The notes under the pieces were generated by a model. The model was given only the letters and a program-made list of their open reading frames with translations, searched no databases and was not told the DNA's origin. The position numbers and the translations under genes were made by a program. Below are positions 33,498 through 41,817 of a DNA stretch of 64,000 bases, piece by piece; within the stretch, counting starts at the first letter, position 1; every line of letters begins with the position of its first letter. The stretch is from Salirhabdus sp. Marseille-P4669 (lineage in GTDB: Bacteria; Bacillota; Bacilli; Bacillales; Alkalibacillaceae), in contig NZ_OEQK01000001.1 of assembly GCF_900240405.1 (NCBI RefSeq), forward strand, positions 124,001 through 188,000, in the 5' to 3' direction.

Positions 33498-34799
33498 TTG
33501 GGTAAGAAAAGGGTTAGAGTAGGCTTAATGGGAATGGGTACAGTTGGAACAGGAGTGTATCGTTTGATTCAAGGACACCAAGAAGATTTATTGCACCAAA
33601 CCGGGGTGGAAATCGAAATCGCGAAGATATTAGTTCAAAACAAAGAGAAAAAACGTACCATTGACATTAACTCTGACTTACTGACGGCTGATCCATATGT
33701 TGTATTACACGACCCATCTATTGATGTCATTGTGGAGGTTATGGGTGGAGTCGATGAAACTAAAGAATATGTGCTTCATGCCCTTCAGCATGGGAAGCAT
33801 GTCATAACAGCAAATAAGGATTTAATGGCATTGAATGGCGAGGAATTACTCAATGAAGCCGTAAAAAATGGCTGTGATTTATTTTATGAAGCAAGTGTTG
33901 CAGGAGGAATTCCAATCTTACGGGCGCTAGTAGAAGGTTTCTCTTCGGATCGCATTACAAAAATGATTGGGATTGTAAATGGAACTTCTAATTATATTTT
34001 AACGAAAATGAGTCAAGATGGAGCGTCTTATGAAGACGCTCTCCAGGAGGCACAGCGTCTAGGCTATGCAGAGTCCGATCCAACTGCTGATGTGGGTGGC
34101 TTGGATGCAGCTCGGAAAATGTCCATATTAAGTACACTTGGATTTCATGTTGGCATGAATTTGGATGACGTGACATGCAAAGGAATGGAAAATGTAACGA
34201 TTGAGGATATAAAATATGCAGAAAAACTAGGATACCGAATTAAACTAATCGGTATTGCCAAAAAGGATAATGACCTTATTGAAGTGAGTGTGGAGCCTGC
34301 AATGGTGAAACAGTCCCATCCTCTTGCATCAGTAAATGGCGTATTTAATGCCGTATATGTATATGGTGAAGCGGTAGGAGAAACGATGTTTTATGGACCA
34401 GGAGCTGGAGAATTACCGACTGCTAATGCAGTCGTTTCGGACTTAGTGACAGTAGTAAAAAATATGAAGCTTGGGGTTAATGGCCGAGGAATGGTTGCTC
34501 CTTACAATGAAAAAAGATTAAAATCCAATGATCAAATTTTTGCTAAGTACTTTATGAGATTAGTCGTCCATGATGAAAGTGGTGTGCTAGCAAAAATTAC
34601 AAAGCTATTAGCAGAGCACAATGTAAGCATTGAGCAAGTTATCCAAAAGCCACATCAATCAATCCATAAAGCAGAGCTTGTTATTGTAACACATGTCTCA
34701 TCGAAGAGCGGAATCAATTATGTGTTACAGGAGTTAGAAGGTTTAGAGCATGTGGATGAAATAAAGAGCTTTTACCGAGTCGAAGGTAATGGAGAGTAA
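33498..34799 (+). CDS. hom: Homoserine dehydrogenase
   Basis: NAD(P)-dependent enzyme reducing aspartate semialdehyde to homoserine, 433 aa, for methionine and threonine synthesis. N-terminal Rossmann motif VRVGLMGMGTVGTGVYRLI. The catalytic domain has VITANKDLMALNGEEL, FYEASVAGGIPILRALVEG, IVGIVNGTSNYILTKM and the GYAESDPTADVGGLDAARK segment with the substrate-binding Glu/Asp/Lys. The ~80 C-terminal residues form an ACT domain (YFMRLVVHDESGVLAKITKLLAEHNVSIEQVIQ), the usual site of threonine feedback. TTG start behind GGAGAGAGG. thrC and thrB are not next to it, which is unusual for Bacillaceae. Confidence 0.94.
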   Translation: MGKKRVRVGLMGMGTVGTGVYRLIQGHQEDLLHQTGVEIEIAKILVQNKEKKRTIDINSDLLTADPYVVLHDPSIDVIVEVMGGVDETKEYVLHALQHGKHVITANKDLMALNGEELLNEAVKNGCDLFYEASVAGGIPILRALVEGFSSDRITKMIGIVNGTSNYILTKMSQDGASYEDALQEAQRLGYAESDPTADVGGLDAARKMSILSTLGFHVGMNLDDVTCKGMENVTIEDIKYAEKLGYRIKLIGIAKKDNDLIEVSVEPAMVKQSHPLASVNGVFNAVYVYGEAVGETMFYGPGAGELPTANAVVSDLVTVVKNMKLGVNGRGMVAPYNEKRLKSNDQIFAKYFMRLVVHDESGVLAKITKLLAEHNVSIEQVIQKPHQSIHKAELVIVTHVSSKSGINYVLQELEGLEHVDEIKSFYRVEGNGE

Positions 34800-34805
34800 C
34801 TTGAG

Positions 34806-34834
34806 AAAAGAGTGCAATGTAACTGCGCTCTTTT
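34806..34834 (+). terminator. Terminator of hom
   Basis: 10-bp stem AAAAGAGTGC / GCGCTCTTTT with a 9-nt loop, followed by further T residues. Confidence 0.85.
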
Positions 34835-34887
34835 TTGTTTGGATAAAGAAATATTACACCCAGCTTTAGCACTTATGTGGAGATTCT

Positions 34888-34920
34888 TGACATCTTGCTG
34901 ACATCTTTTCATGATATAGT
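34888..34920 (+). promoter_or_regulatory. Promoter of the two-component system with paired TGACAT boxes
   Basis: Direct repeat TGACAT-5-TGACAT (34888-34893, 34899-34904; 11-bp period), followed 10 bp later by TATAGT (34915-34920). The same arrangement with identical spacing precedes the htrA-like gene. This is the geometry expected for an OmpR-family dimer activating from helix-phased half sites, so the regulator below probably activates its own operon. Confidence 0.65.
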
Positions 34921-34961
34921 TAAGCAAACAAACTCTGTAAATGATTTTGGGGATGATTCAT

Positions 34962-35648
34962 TTGAATACTATTTTAATTGTTGAAGATGAGTTTCCAATA
35001 AGCCAAGTAATAAAAGCCTATTTAAAAAAGGCAAACTTTGGGGTTGTCCAAGTATTTACGGGCATGGAAGCACTAGAAACGTTTCGTGAAGTGAATCCAG
35101 ACCTTGTGTTACTTGATGTCATGTTGCCAGGTAAAAGCGGCTGGGATATATTAAAGGAAATTCGTAAAGAGAGTACTTGTCCCATCATTATGCTAACTGC
35201 TCTTGGGGACATTAACTATAAATTAGAAGGGCTAAATAGTGGAGCAGACGATTACATTCCAAAACCTTTCGAAGGAGACGAGGTAGTTGCTAGAGTAAAA
35301 GCAGTTCTCCGGAGGTCAACGAAACAAAATGATTCTGTTAAGCGCTATGGTAAGCTTGAGGTGGACCTTCAAGCGCATCGTGTGTTTCTAGACGGTGTGG
35401 AAGTCATGTTTACACCAAGAGACCTATCTTTACTGATGTTTTTAGTAGAAAATCCAAATATAACATTTACGCGAGAACAGCTCATTGATCATGTTTGGGG
35501 CTATGATTATGAAGGTAGTGATCGAGCTGTTGATTTATCCATTAAACGTATTCGCAAAGCATTAAAGGAATGGCCAGTTTCGGAAGGTGAAATTCGGACT
35601 TTGCGGGGATTGGGGTATCAATTAAGTGTCTATAAAAACGAAACGTAA
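34962..35648 (+). CDS. OmpR-family response regulator
   Basis: Response regulator of 228 aa. The receiver has acidic pocket ILIVEDE, phospho-acceptor Asp52 in LVLLDVMLPG, Thr in PIIMLTAL and Lys in DDYIPKPFEG. The C-terminal winged helix reads FTPRDLSLLMFLVENPNITFTREQLIDHVWGYDYEGSDRAVDLSIKRIRKAL. I chose the TTG at 34962, with GGGGATGA upstream. The track-length ATG at 34941 lacks a site. It overlaps the kinase gene by 23 bp. Gene context with htrA and a parvulin suggests a CssR-like secretion or envelope-stress regulator, but the sequence alone does not prove orthology. Confidence 0.9.
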   Translation: MNTILIVEDEFPISQVIKAYLKKANFGVVQVFTGMEALETFREVNPDLVLLDVMLPGKSGWDILKEIRKESTCPIIMLTALGDINYKLEGLNSGADDYIPKPFEGDEVVARVKAVLRRSTKQNDSVKRYGKLEVDLQAHRVFLDGVEVMFTPRDLSLLMFLVENPNITFTREQLIDHVWGYDYEGSDRAVDLSIKRIRKALKEWPVSEGEIRTLRGLGYQLSVYKNET

Positions 35649-37065
35649 CAGTATTTCCCTACAACGGTATTGGACAACACGCTATGTACTTACACTAATA
35701 ATAGGGTTAATCATCGTAACGATTGTATCAGCGATTTGGATAAGACATAATACCTTAACAAGTCGTTTAAGCATTATGGAATTTATCGCAGAGGAAACAG
35801 CAAATCGATTTTTAAATGTAAGCGATGAAGAAGTGACACCTAATGAGGATGTAAAAAACTTTCTAACGAACAGAGGGCAATTTACGTACAAGGATAGTAA
35901 TCCATATATTTATATCACGACAACAGACGGAACGATACTATCTAGTAATAAACCAAGGAGCCCCATGCAATACCAATTGCACCCATCCATCTTAGCAAGT
36001 GATAAAGATGTTCTGCAGTTAAAGATTGAAAATAGTGAAGAGCTCAATGGGAATTATTATGTTATTAAAAAGCCAATAGAATACGAATCTTACTTGTTGG
36101 GGTGGGTTGCTGTTTTTGAAACTGAAGAAAATTTAACGAAAGTTAACCAAGAATATCGGCAGCTGTTTATTATGATTATTAGCCTCGCCATTTTAGGATG
36201 GGCAGCCATTTACTTCGTATCCAAAAAATTATCAAAGCCGATAAAAGAAGTAGCCCGCGCCTCTCGACAAGTACAGGCAGGGGATTATAATATTCAATTG
36301 TCCGATAATGGAAAGATAGAAGAGGTTCACGATTTGGTGTATTCCTTTAAGGGAATGTCGAATCAGCTCCAGCAATTGGAAAACCTCCGAACCGAGCTAT
36401 TAGCAGGTGTAACCCATGAATTAAAGACACCCGTTACGTCTATTAGCGGACTATTACAAGCTGTTAACGATGGCATTGTGAGTGGAGATGAAGCAAAGGA
36501 ATTCCTGCAAATATCTTTAAAAGAAACAACAAAAATGCGGAAAATGGTCGAGGATTTACTAGCCTTTAATGCCTTTGCCGCAAATGCAGTCCCTTTATCG
36601 ACTAATGTATATTCTATAAATAAATTAATTAAAGATTTTATCCATCAATGGGAAATTACCAGTCAAGACCAAAGTGTTATAATCCATACTACTTACTTAA
36701 CGGCTGAGCAGTATGTAAAAGTAGATTCCATTCGATTGCAGCAAATCATTACAAATCTTCTAAACAATGCACAACAAGCAGTAGAAGAAAACGGCACGAT
36801 TGAGGTTGTAATAGGGAAAGATGTGAACAATGTAACGATTGATATAAAAGATAATGGCATTGGAATACCAAAAGAGGAGCAGTCCTTTATTTTTGAACGT
36901 TTTTATAGAGGAGAAAGGAAGAAGTACAAAGTAGGTGGACTCGGTCTAGGATTACCATTTAGCAAAATGATCGCCCAATCGATGAATGGAAATCTGGAGC
37001 TTCTCGATAGTTCTCCGTCTGGTACCACATTCAGAATTACCTTGCCGATTGTCAGGGGAAATTAA
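35626..37065 (+). CDS. Sensor histidine kinase, HAMP/HisKA type
   Basis: Membrane kinase of 479 aa. Helix 1 is YVLTLIIGLIIVTIVSAIWI, then an extracytoplasmic sensor of ~150 residues with a dCache/PAS-like feel (YIYITTTDGTILSSNK). Helix 2 is LFIMIISLAILGWAAIYFVS, followed by a HAMP linker (KPIKEVARASRQVQAGDY). His264 is in THELKTPVTSISGLL. The ATPase part has N box NLLNNAQQAV, G1 DNGIGI and G2 GGLGLGL. The GTG start lies inside the regulator gene, a 23-bp overlap, so translation is coupled. The signal is likely misfolded or secreted protein stress, inferred from the neighbours. Confidence 0.9.
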   Translation: MSIKTKRNSISLQRYWTTRYVLTLIIGLIIVTIVSAIWIRHNTLTSRLSIMEFIAEETANRFLNVSDEEVTPNEDVKNFLTNRGQFTYKDSNPYIYITTTDGTILSSNKPRSPMQYQLHPSILASDKDVLQLKIENSEELNGNYYVIKKPIEYESYLLGWVAVFETEENLTKVNQEYRQLFIMIISLAILGWAAIYFVSKKLSKPIKEVARASRQVQAGDYNIQLSDNGKIEEVHDLVYSFKGMSNQLQQLENLRTELLAGVTHELKTPVTSISGLLQAVNDGIVSGDEAKEFLQISLKETTKMRKMVEDLLAFNAFAANAVPLSTNVYSINKLIKDFIHQWEITSQDQSVIIHTTYLTAEQYVKVDSIRLQQIITNLLNNAQQAVEENGTIEVVIGKDVNNVTIDIKDNGIGIPKEEQSFIFERFYRGERKKYKVGGLGLGLPFSKMIAQSMNGNLELLDSSPSGTTFRITLPIVRGN

Positions 37066-37077
37066 GAAACATATCTA

Positions 37078-37145
37078 AACAAAAATCCAAATCAGGTACA
37101 ACATTCTACTGTGAGAGGTTGTATGGGTTTGGATTTTTTGTTTTA
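37078..37145 (+). terminator. Terminator of the two-component operon
   Basis: Outer stem AAACAAAAATCCAAA / TTTGGATTTTTTGTTT with inner TACAAC / GTTGTA. The arm AAATCCAAA matches the terminators at 18802 and 53101. The following 230 bp up to the htrA promoter show only degenerate GC-richer sequence (TTAGGGTAGCTGCTAAGC) with no gene. Confidence 0.85.
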
Positions 37146-37374
37146 TTAGGATGCTTTAGCTATTAAAAAAGAGTAATATTTTTTTTCAAAAGATGACTAC
37201 TAGCTCGAAAAATTCACTTCGCGAACCTTAGGGTAGCTGCTAAGCCTCCTTAAGCTAACGCGAGGCTGCAGCATTGTGTGCATGCACTCCTCACCAATTA
37301 TAGGAGCGAGAACAGGGAAATCAATTCACTAATGTAAGTATATGTTGCATAAGCATACTAAACTTTTTTCAATC

Positions 37375-37407
37375 TGACATTTTCCTGACATATAGACGCT
37401 TTATAGT
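37375..37407 (+). promoter_or_regulatory. Promoter of the htrA-like gene with paired TGACAT boxes
   Basis: TGACAT-5-TGACAT (37375-37380, 37386-37391), then 10 bp, then TATAGT (37402-37407). Box sequence, 11-bp period and distance to the -10 are identical to those before the response regulator. Probable activator site of that regulator. Confidence 0.7.
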
Positions 37408-37461
37408 TAGTTATGTGAACAAGAGAAGATCACAGCTAAACCAAAGAGCGAGGTGGTTTAA

Positions 37462-38655
37462 TTGGAACAAGAGGAAACAAAATTTAAAGAAAAAGAGAAA
37501 AAACGTTCAAAAGGAATACTAACTGCACTTTCAGCTGGTGTTTTAGGTTCTGCCCTTACACTAACCATTGCCCCGCAATTAGACGTATTTGAATCGGAAT
37601 CGGGTGTAGTAGACCGCCAAACAGAGGTAGCTACGAATGAAGAGAAAGCAAACTCAGCTGTTTCTGTACAACCATTATCTACATCAAATACTACGAATTC
37701 CGTTGCTGATATAGTAGAGCAAACTTCAGAAGCAATCGTTGGTGTAGTGAATATTACGGAACAATCAAGTCCATTTAGTAGATCAATAGAGGAAATGGAG
37801 AATGGTACAGGATCTGGGGTTATTTACAAGGTAACAGATGATGCGGCTTATATTGTAACGAACCATCACGTAATTGAAGGGGCTTCGGAGATACAGGTTT
37901 CCTTATATGATGGAAAAGTGGAAAATGCCAAGCTTGTTGGTACAGATGCGTTAACAGATATTGCAGTATTAAAAATGGAGGGTAGCTATGATGTGACGCC
38001 GATTCCTTTTGGGGACTCGGACGGACTCCGAGCGGGTGAACAGGTCATTGCGATTGGTAATCCTTTAGGACTAGATTTATCTAGAACGGTAACGCAAGGG
38101 ATTGTAAGTGCGACAAATCGTACTATAACATCTTCTACTACAGCTGGTGAGTGGGAGGTAGAAGTTATCCAAACAGATGCAGCTATTAATCCTGGTAATA
38201 GTGGTGGTGCCTTAATCAATACTTCTGGTCAGCTAGTAGGTATTAACAGTATGAAGATTGCAAATGCAGGAGTAGAAGGATTGGGATTTGCCATTCCTAT
38301 AAATGACGTAAAAGGATTAGTGGAAGAGCTGGAGAAAAATGGCCAAGTATTGCGTCCGTATTTAGGAGTTGGTTTAGCAAGCTTAACGGAAATTCACCCA
38401 TTTTACTTACAAAATTATGAAGGTGAATATGGTGCAATGGTCGTTTCCATAGATGAAAACTCACAAGCCTATGAATCTGGACTTCGTGTTGAGGATATTA
38501 TCGTTTCTATAGACGGAAATAAGATTGAGGAATCCGATGACTTGCGAAAGTATTTATATACAGAAACAGCGATTGGAGACACCGTAACCATTCAATATTA
38601 TCGGGACAATCAATTAAAGACTACGAAAGTTACATTAGCAAGCAATGAAAACTAA
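37462..38655 (+). CDS. HtrA/DegP-like membrane-anchored serine protease
   Basis: Envelope quality-control protease of 397 aa (family S1C). Residues ~18-37 form an N-terminal membrane anchor after a Lys/Glu-rich cytoplasmic start. A low-complexity linker follows, then the trypsin-like domain with catalytic His136 (VTNHHVIEGA), Asp166 (TDALTDIAVL) and Ser247 (INPGNSGGAL). One PDZ domain (~300-390) includes YGAMVVSIDENSQAYESGLRVEDIIVSIDG. TTG start with GCGAGGTGG upstream. It is followed 18 bp later by a parvulin gene and preceded by the kinase-regulator pair, matching the logic of the B. subtilis CssRS-HtrA response. Confidence 0.92.
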   Translation: MEQEETKFKEKEKKRSKGILTALSAGVLGSALTLTIAPQLDVFESESGVVDRQTEVATNEEKANSAVSVQPLSTSNTTNSVADIVEQTSEAIVGVVNITEQSSPFSRSIEEMENGTGSGVIYKVTDDAAYIVTNHHVIEGASEIQVSLYDGKVENAKLVGTDALTDIAVLKMEGSYDVTPIPFGDSDGLRAGEQVIAIGNPLGLDLSRTVTQGIVSATNRTITSSTTAGEWEVEVIQTDAAINPGNSGGALINTSGQLVGINSMKIANAGVEGLGFAIPINDVKGLVEELEKNGQVLRPYLGVGLASLTEIHPFYLQNYEGEYGAMVVSIDENSQAYESGLRVEDIIVSIDGNKIEESDDLRKYLYTETAIGDTVTIQYYRDNQLKTTKVTLASNEN

Positions 38656-38673
38656 TTATTAAAGGAGTTTCAA

Positions 38674-39558
38674 ATGGAAAAGAAATCGAATCGAAAATTA
38701 TTATATGGCTTGCTCTTAACTGCAAGCATTATCTTAATCGTAATAGCGGTTCTTACTTTAGGTAATAAAGAATATGTGGCGAAAGTGGGAAACGAAAAAA
38801 TAAGTGAAGAGGAATTAAATGATGTACTTACCTCTCAATATGGTGCAAGTGTGTTGGATTCGTTAATATCCAATAGCATTATTAATCAAGAAATTGAAAA
38901 GCAAGGAATTGAAGTTTCTCAAGAAGAAGTAGATAAGGAAATCGAGGAGTATAAAGAATATTACGGTGGAGAAGAATCCTTCTTATCTGTACTGGAATCT
39001 AGTGGTGTCGATTACAATACGTTTGAAAAAGATATAAAGACCTATCTTGCAACGAATAAAATATTAGAAAAGCGTATCGAGGTAACAGAAGAAGAAATAA
39101 AGAAGTACTTCGAGGAGAATAAAGAAAGCTTTAATCAGCAGGAGGAAGTTAAGGCAAGTCATATTTTAGTTGAGGATGAAGCAACCGCAAATGAGGTATT
39201 AAATAAGCTGAATGCAGGCGAAGACTTTGCTACTTTGGCAAGTGAATATTCCATTGATGAATCGAATAGTGAATCTGGAGGAGACCTAGGCTACTTCGGA
39301 AAAGGGGAAATGGCGGAAGCATTTGAAGAAGCGGCATTTGCTATGGAAATCGGAGATATAAGTGAGCCGGTAGAGACAGAGCACGGCTTCCACATTATAA
39401 AATTAGCTGACAAAGTAGCAGCAAAAGAAGCAGAATATGAGGATGCAAAAGAAGAGATAAAGCAACTATTGACCGACTCGAAAATAAACGAAGAATATGC
39501 AGTATGGTTTGAAGAAGTATCGGCCAATTATGAAATTGAAAATAAACTAGAATCCTAA
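38674..39558 (+). CDS. Membrane-anchored parvulin-type peptidyl-prolyl isomerase, PrsA-like
   Basis: Foldase for exported proteins, 294 aa. A single N-terminal membrane helix (LLYGLLLTASIILIVIAVLTLG) anchors it. There is no lipobox Cys, unlike classical PrsA. A SurA-N-like chaperone region (VGNEKISEEELNDVLTSQYG) follows. The parvulin domain at ~155-255 reads VKASHILVEDEATANEVL, FATLASEYSIDESNSESGGDLGYF and TEHGFHIIKLADK. Very acidic overall. AAAGGAG precedes the ATG. Its position right after htrA suggests co-expression of protease and foldase under envelope stress. Confidence 0.9.
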   Translation: MEKKSNRKLLYGLLLTASIILIVIAVLTLGNKEYVAKVGNEKISEEELNDVLTSQYGASVLDSLISNSIINQEIEKQGIEVSQEEVDKEIEEYKEYYGGEESFLSVLESSGVDYNTFEKDIKTYLATNKILEKRIEVTEEEIKKYFEENKESFNQQEEVKASHILVEDEATANEVLNKLNAGEDFATLASEYSIDESNSESGGDLGYFGKGEMAEAFEEAAFAMEIGDISEPVETEHGFHIIKLADKVAAKEAEYEDAKEEIKQLLTDSKINEEYAVWFEEVSANYEIENKLES

Positions 39559-39601
39559 AAAATAAGATAGCGTCTCAAGAAGTGATCCGATAGAACGGTA
39601 A

Positions 39602-39632
39602 AAGAGGCTAGGACATCATGTCCTTAGCCTCT
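39602..39632. terminator. Terminator between convergent foldase and MFS genes
   Basis: Stem AAGAGGCTA-GGACAT / ATGTCC-T-TAGCCTCTT with one bulge, then TCTTTATT on the plus strand. Works best for the plus-strand operon. The minus-strand gene ends 4 bp away. Confidence 0.75.
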
Positions 39633-39635
39633 TCT

Positions 39636-40808
39636 TTATTCTAAGCTTAACGCTGTCTGTTTTGAGTCAATCCCGACATAAAACCGATATAAAAGGAGCG
39701 CGATTAGCGATAGTAAAATTCCTGAAATATATGGAAGCCCAATGGATATGGAGTACAATATCCCCCCTAATGGTGGACCAATTACTCTCCCTAAAGAATC
39801 CATAGAGGAAAGTAACCCCGTTGTGTTGCCGTGACCAGTATCGGATTTTTTAGTTAATAAGGAAGAGACACTCGGTCGTATAACCCCATTGCCTATTCCG
39901 AATACAGATAAAAAGATTGCAGCAGTAACAAAGTTATCTACAAACAATATAAGGAAAAACCCAATAGCAGAAACAAAGATCCCCATTTGGATAACCGGGC
40001 CTTCTCCGAATTTCTTGGTTAACCTTCCGACTAGACCACCTTGAACGAGTGCTCCTGCAAATCCCATAATCATAAAAATGTATCCTAATTCTAAAGTACC
40101 TAATCCGGCCGTTTTAGCAGCAAAGTAAGCGAAAGTTGCCTCCAAACCAGATAAAGATAGGGAGACAAACAATTGAAGAACGTACAATACGGATAAGGGT
40201 CCTTTAAAGGATTGCCAACGAGAAGCCTTTTGTTGACTTTTTTCTTTTTGCCCTAAGGATAACGATTCTTTTAAGAATAACAACACGAAAATAGTCGTAA
40301 CAAGAGATGAGATTCCGGCTATATAAAAGGGTGTGCTTAAGCTGCCTTTTGAAAAAATCCCTCCAATAGCTGGGCCGAATACAAAACCTAATCCTACTGC
40401 AGCGCCAATGATTCCCATTCCTTTACCACGGTCCTCTTCCGATGTGATATCAGCTACATAGGCCATAGCAGTAGGCATGTTTGCGGAGGATAAAAATCCA
40501 CCAAAGATTCTTGCTGCAAACAACATCCAAAGAGAATTTGCAAAGGCCATTAGGAAGAAGGAAAGGGATAAACCTAATATTCCAATCGTAATAACAGGTT
40601 TTCGACCAATTCGATCGGAGATTCTTCCCCACATTGGCGCGAAGATTAGTTGCATGATGGAATAAACGGCCATTAATAATCCAAGTTCCGTAGGGCTTGC
40701 ACCTAGCTCTTCTGCATAGAAAGGTAAGACTGGTATAATAATGCCAAACCCAATCATGACAAAAAACATAACTGCAAATAATAGTGGTAACGCTCTCTTT
40801 GTCTTCAA
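39636..40808 (-). CDS. MFS multidrug-type exporter
   Basis: Twelve-helix major facilitator of 390 aa. The drug:H+ antiporter signature between helices 2 and 3 reads LIFAPMWGRISDRIGRKPVITIG. Motif C in helix 5 reads GAAVGLGFVFGPAIGG, a hallmark of antiporters, and R-G-K-G-M-G precedes it. This fits the Bmr/TetA/NorA group of drug exporters. TTG start with GGAGTGA upstream. It is a single gene without an adjacent regulator. The substrate range is unknown. Confidence 0.85.
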   Translation of the reverse strand: MKTKRALPLLFAVMFFVMIGFGIIIPVLPFYAEELGASPTELGLLMAVYSIMQLIFAPMWGRISDRIGRKPVITIGILGLSLSFFLMAFANSLWMLFAARIFGGFLSSANMPTAMAYVADITSEEDRGKGMGIIGAAVGLGFVFGPAIGGIFSKGSLSTPFYIAGISSLVTTIFVLLFLKESLSLGQKEKSQQKASRWQSFKGPLSVLYVLQLFVSLSLSGLEATFAYFAAKTAGLGTLELGYIFMIMGFAGALVQGGLVGRLTKKFGEGPVIQMGIFVSAIGFFLILFVDNFVTAAIFLSVFGIGNGVIRPSVSSLLTKKSDTGHGNTTGLLSSMDSLGRVIGPPLGGILYSISIGLPYISGILLSLIALLLYRFYVGIDSKQTALSLE

Positions 40809-40960
40809 ATAGGTTCACTCCGGATTTTTCAATTTCTACTTTTACATTAATCATAAAGTAATTAATAAGGAAATGCGAATCAAAATCCATTTTGTCAATT
40901 TTTCGAAAAAAAAGCGTTGCTCTGATATAGTAGGAATAACAATAAAATTGAGGTGGGAAT

Positions 40961-41584
40961 ATGGATTCAGGGTTAATTCTAAGGAAGTTACAAAATCATC
41001 ATCCATTCATCTTAGGCCATGAACATTTTTTAAAGTCTTCTGTTTTACTTCCTCTAATAGAAAAGAACGGCGAAGTCCATGTTTTATTTGAAGTTCGATC
41101 GCAGCAGTTAAGAAGACAGCCTGGCGAAATTTGTTTTCCTGGTGGGAGAATCGAATCGCAGGACGCTTCAGAAATGGATGCGGCAATTCGAGAAACGACG
41201 GAGGAATTAGGAATTGGCTATGATCACATTTCAAATGTCTATCCAATCGACTATATGGTTACCCCTTTTGGGATGATTGTTTATCCATATGTAGGGTGGA
41301 TAAGAGATGAAGCGCTTATTAAGCCAAACACAGCAGAAGTTGATCACGTATTTACCGTGCCATTGTCCTTTTTTATGAACCATAAGCCAGACATATATAA
41401 AGTAAATGTGCGTGTGCAGCCGGAAGAAGATTTTCCATTTGAACTTATTCAAGGGGGCAAAGACTATAATTGGCGTACAAGTAAGGTTGAGGAACACTTT
41501 TATTTGTATGAGGATAAAGTCATTTGGGGACTCACTGCTCGGATACTCATGCATTTTATTAACTTATTAAAAAAAGAAGAATAG
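40961..41584 (+). CDS. Nudix hydrolase, CoA pyrophosphatase type
   Basis: Protein of 207 aa. The Nudix box is complete: GGRIESQDASEMDAAIRETTEELGI (G-x5-E-x7-R-E-x2-E-E-x-G). Just before it comes LLRRQPGEICFPGG-like sequence (QLRRQPGEICFPGG), which belongs to the UPF0035 signature of NudL/YeaB coenzyme A pyrophosphatases. The predicted reaction is hydrolysis of CoA or its oxidised/acyl forms to 3',5'-ADP and phosphopantetheine. GAGGTGGG precedes the ATG. Single gene. Confidence 0.88.
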   Translation: MDSGLILRKLQNHHPFILGHEHFLKSSVLLPLIEKNGEVHVLFEVRSQQLRRQPGEICFPGGRIESQDASEMDAAIRETTEELGIGYDHISNVYPIDYMVTPFGMIVYPYVGWIRDEALIKPNTAEVDHVFTVPLSFFMNHKPDIYKVNVRVQPEEDFPFELIQGGKDYNWRTSKVEEHFYLYEDKVIWGLTARILMHFINLLKKEE

Positions 41585-41650
41585 CACACCTAGGTTTGAT
41601 AGCAGTTGTCGCAATAATATTGGTACATGAACGGAGTTAGTATACAACAC

Positions 41651-41680
41651 AGGCTGCAAGTTACAGACAACTTGCAGCCT
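41651..41680 (+). terminator. Terminator of the Nudix gene
   Basis: 12-bp perfect stem AGGCTGCAAGTT / AACTTGCAGCCT with a 6-nt loop, then ATTTCTATT. Confidence 0.75.
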
Positions 41681-41817
41681 ATTTCTATTCAATACCACAA
41701 TTTTTTGGCAAGTTTAACTAGTTTAAAAATAATTTTGCAATCTAGCAAATGGTCTTGTATATTTGGATAGGGTAATTATAACGATATTTTGATAATGAAA
41801 ACAGAGGAATTTTAAGT

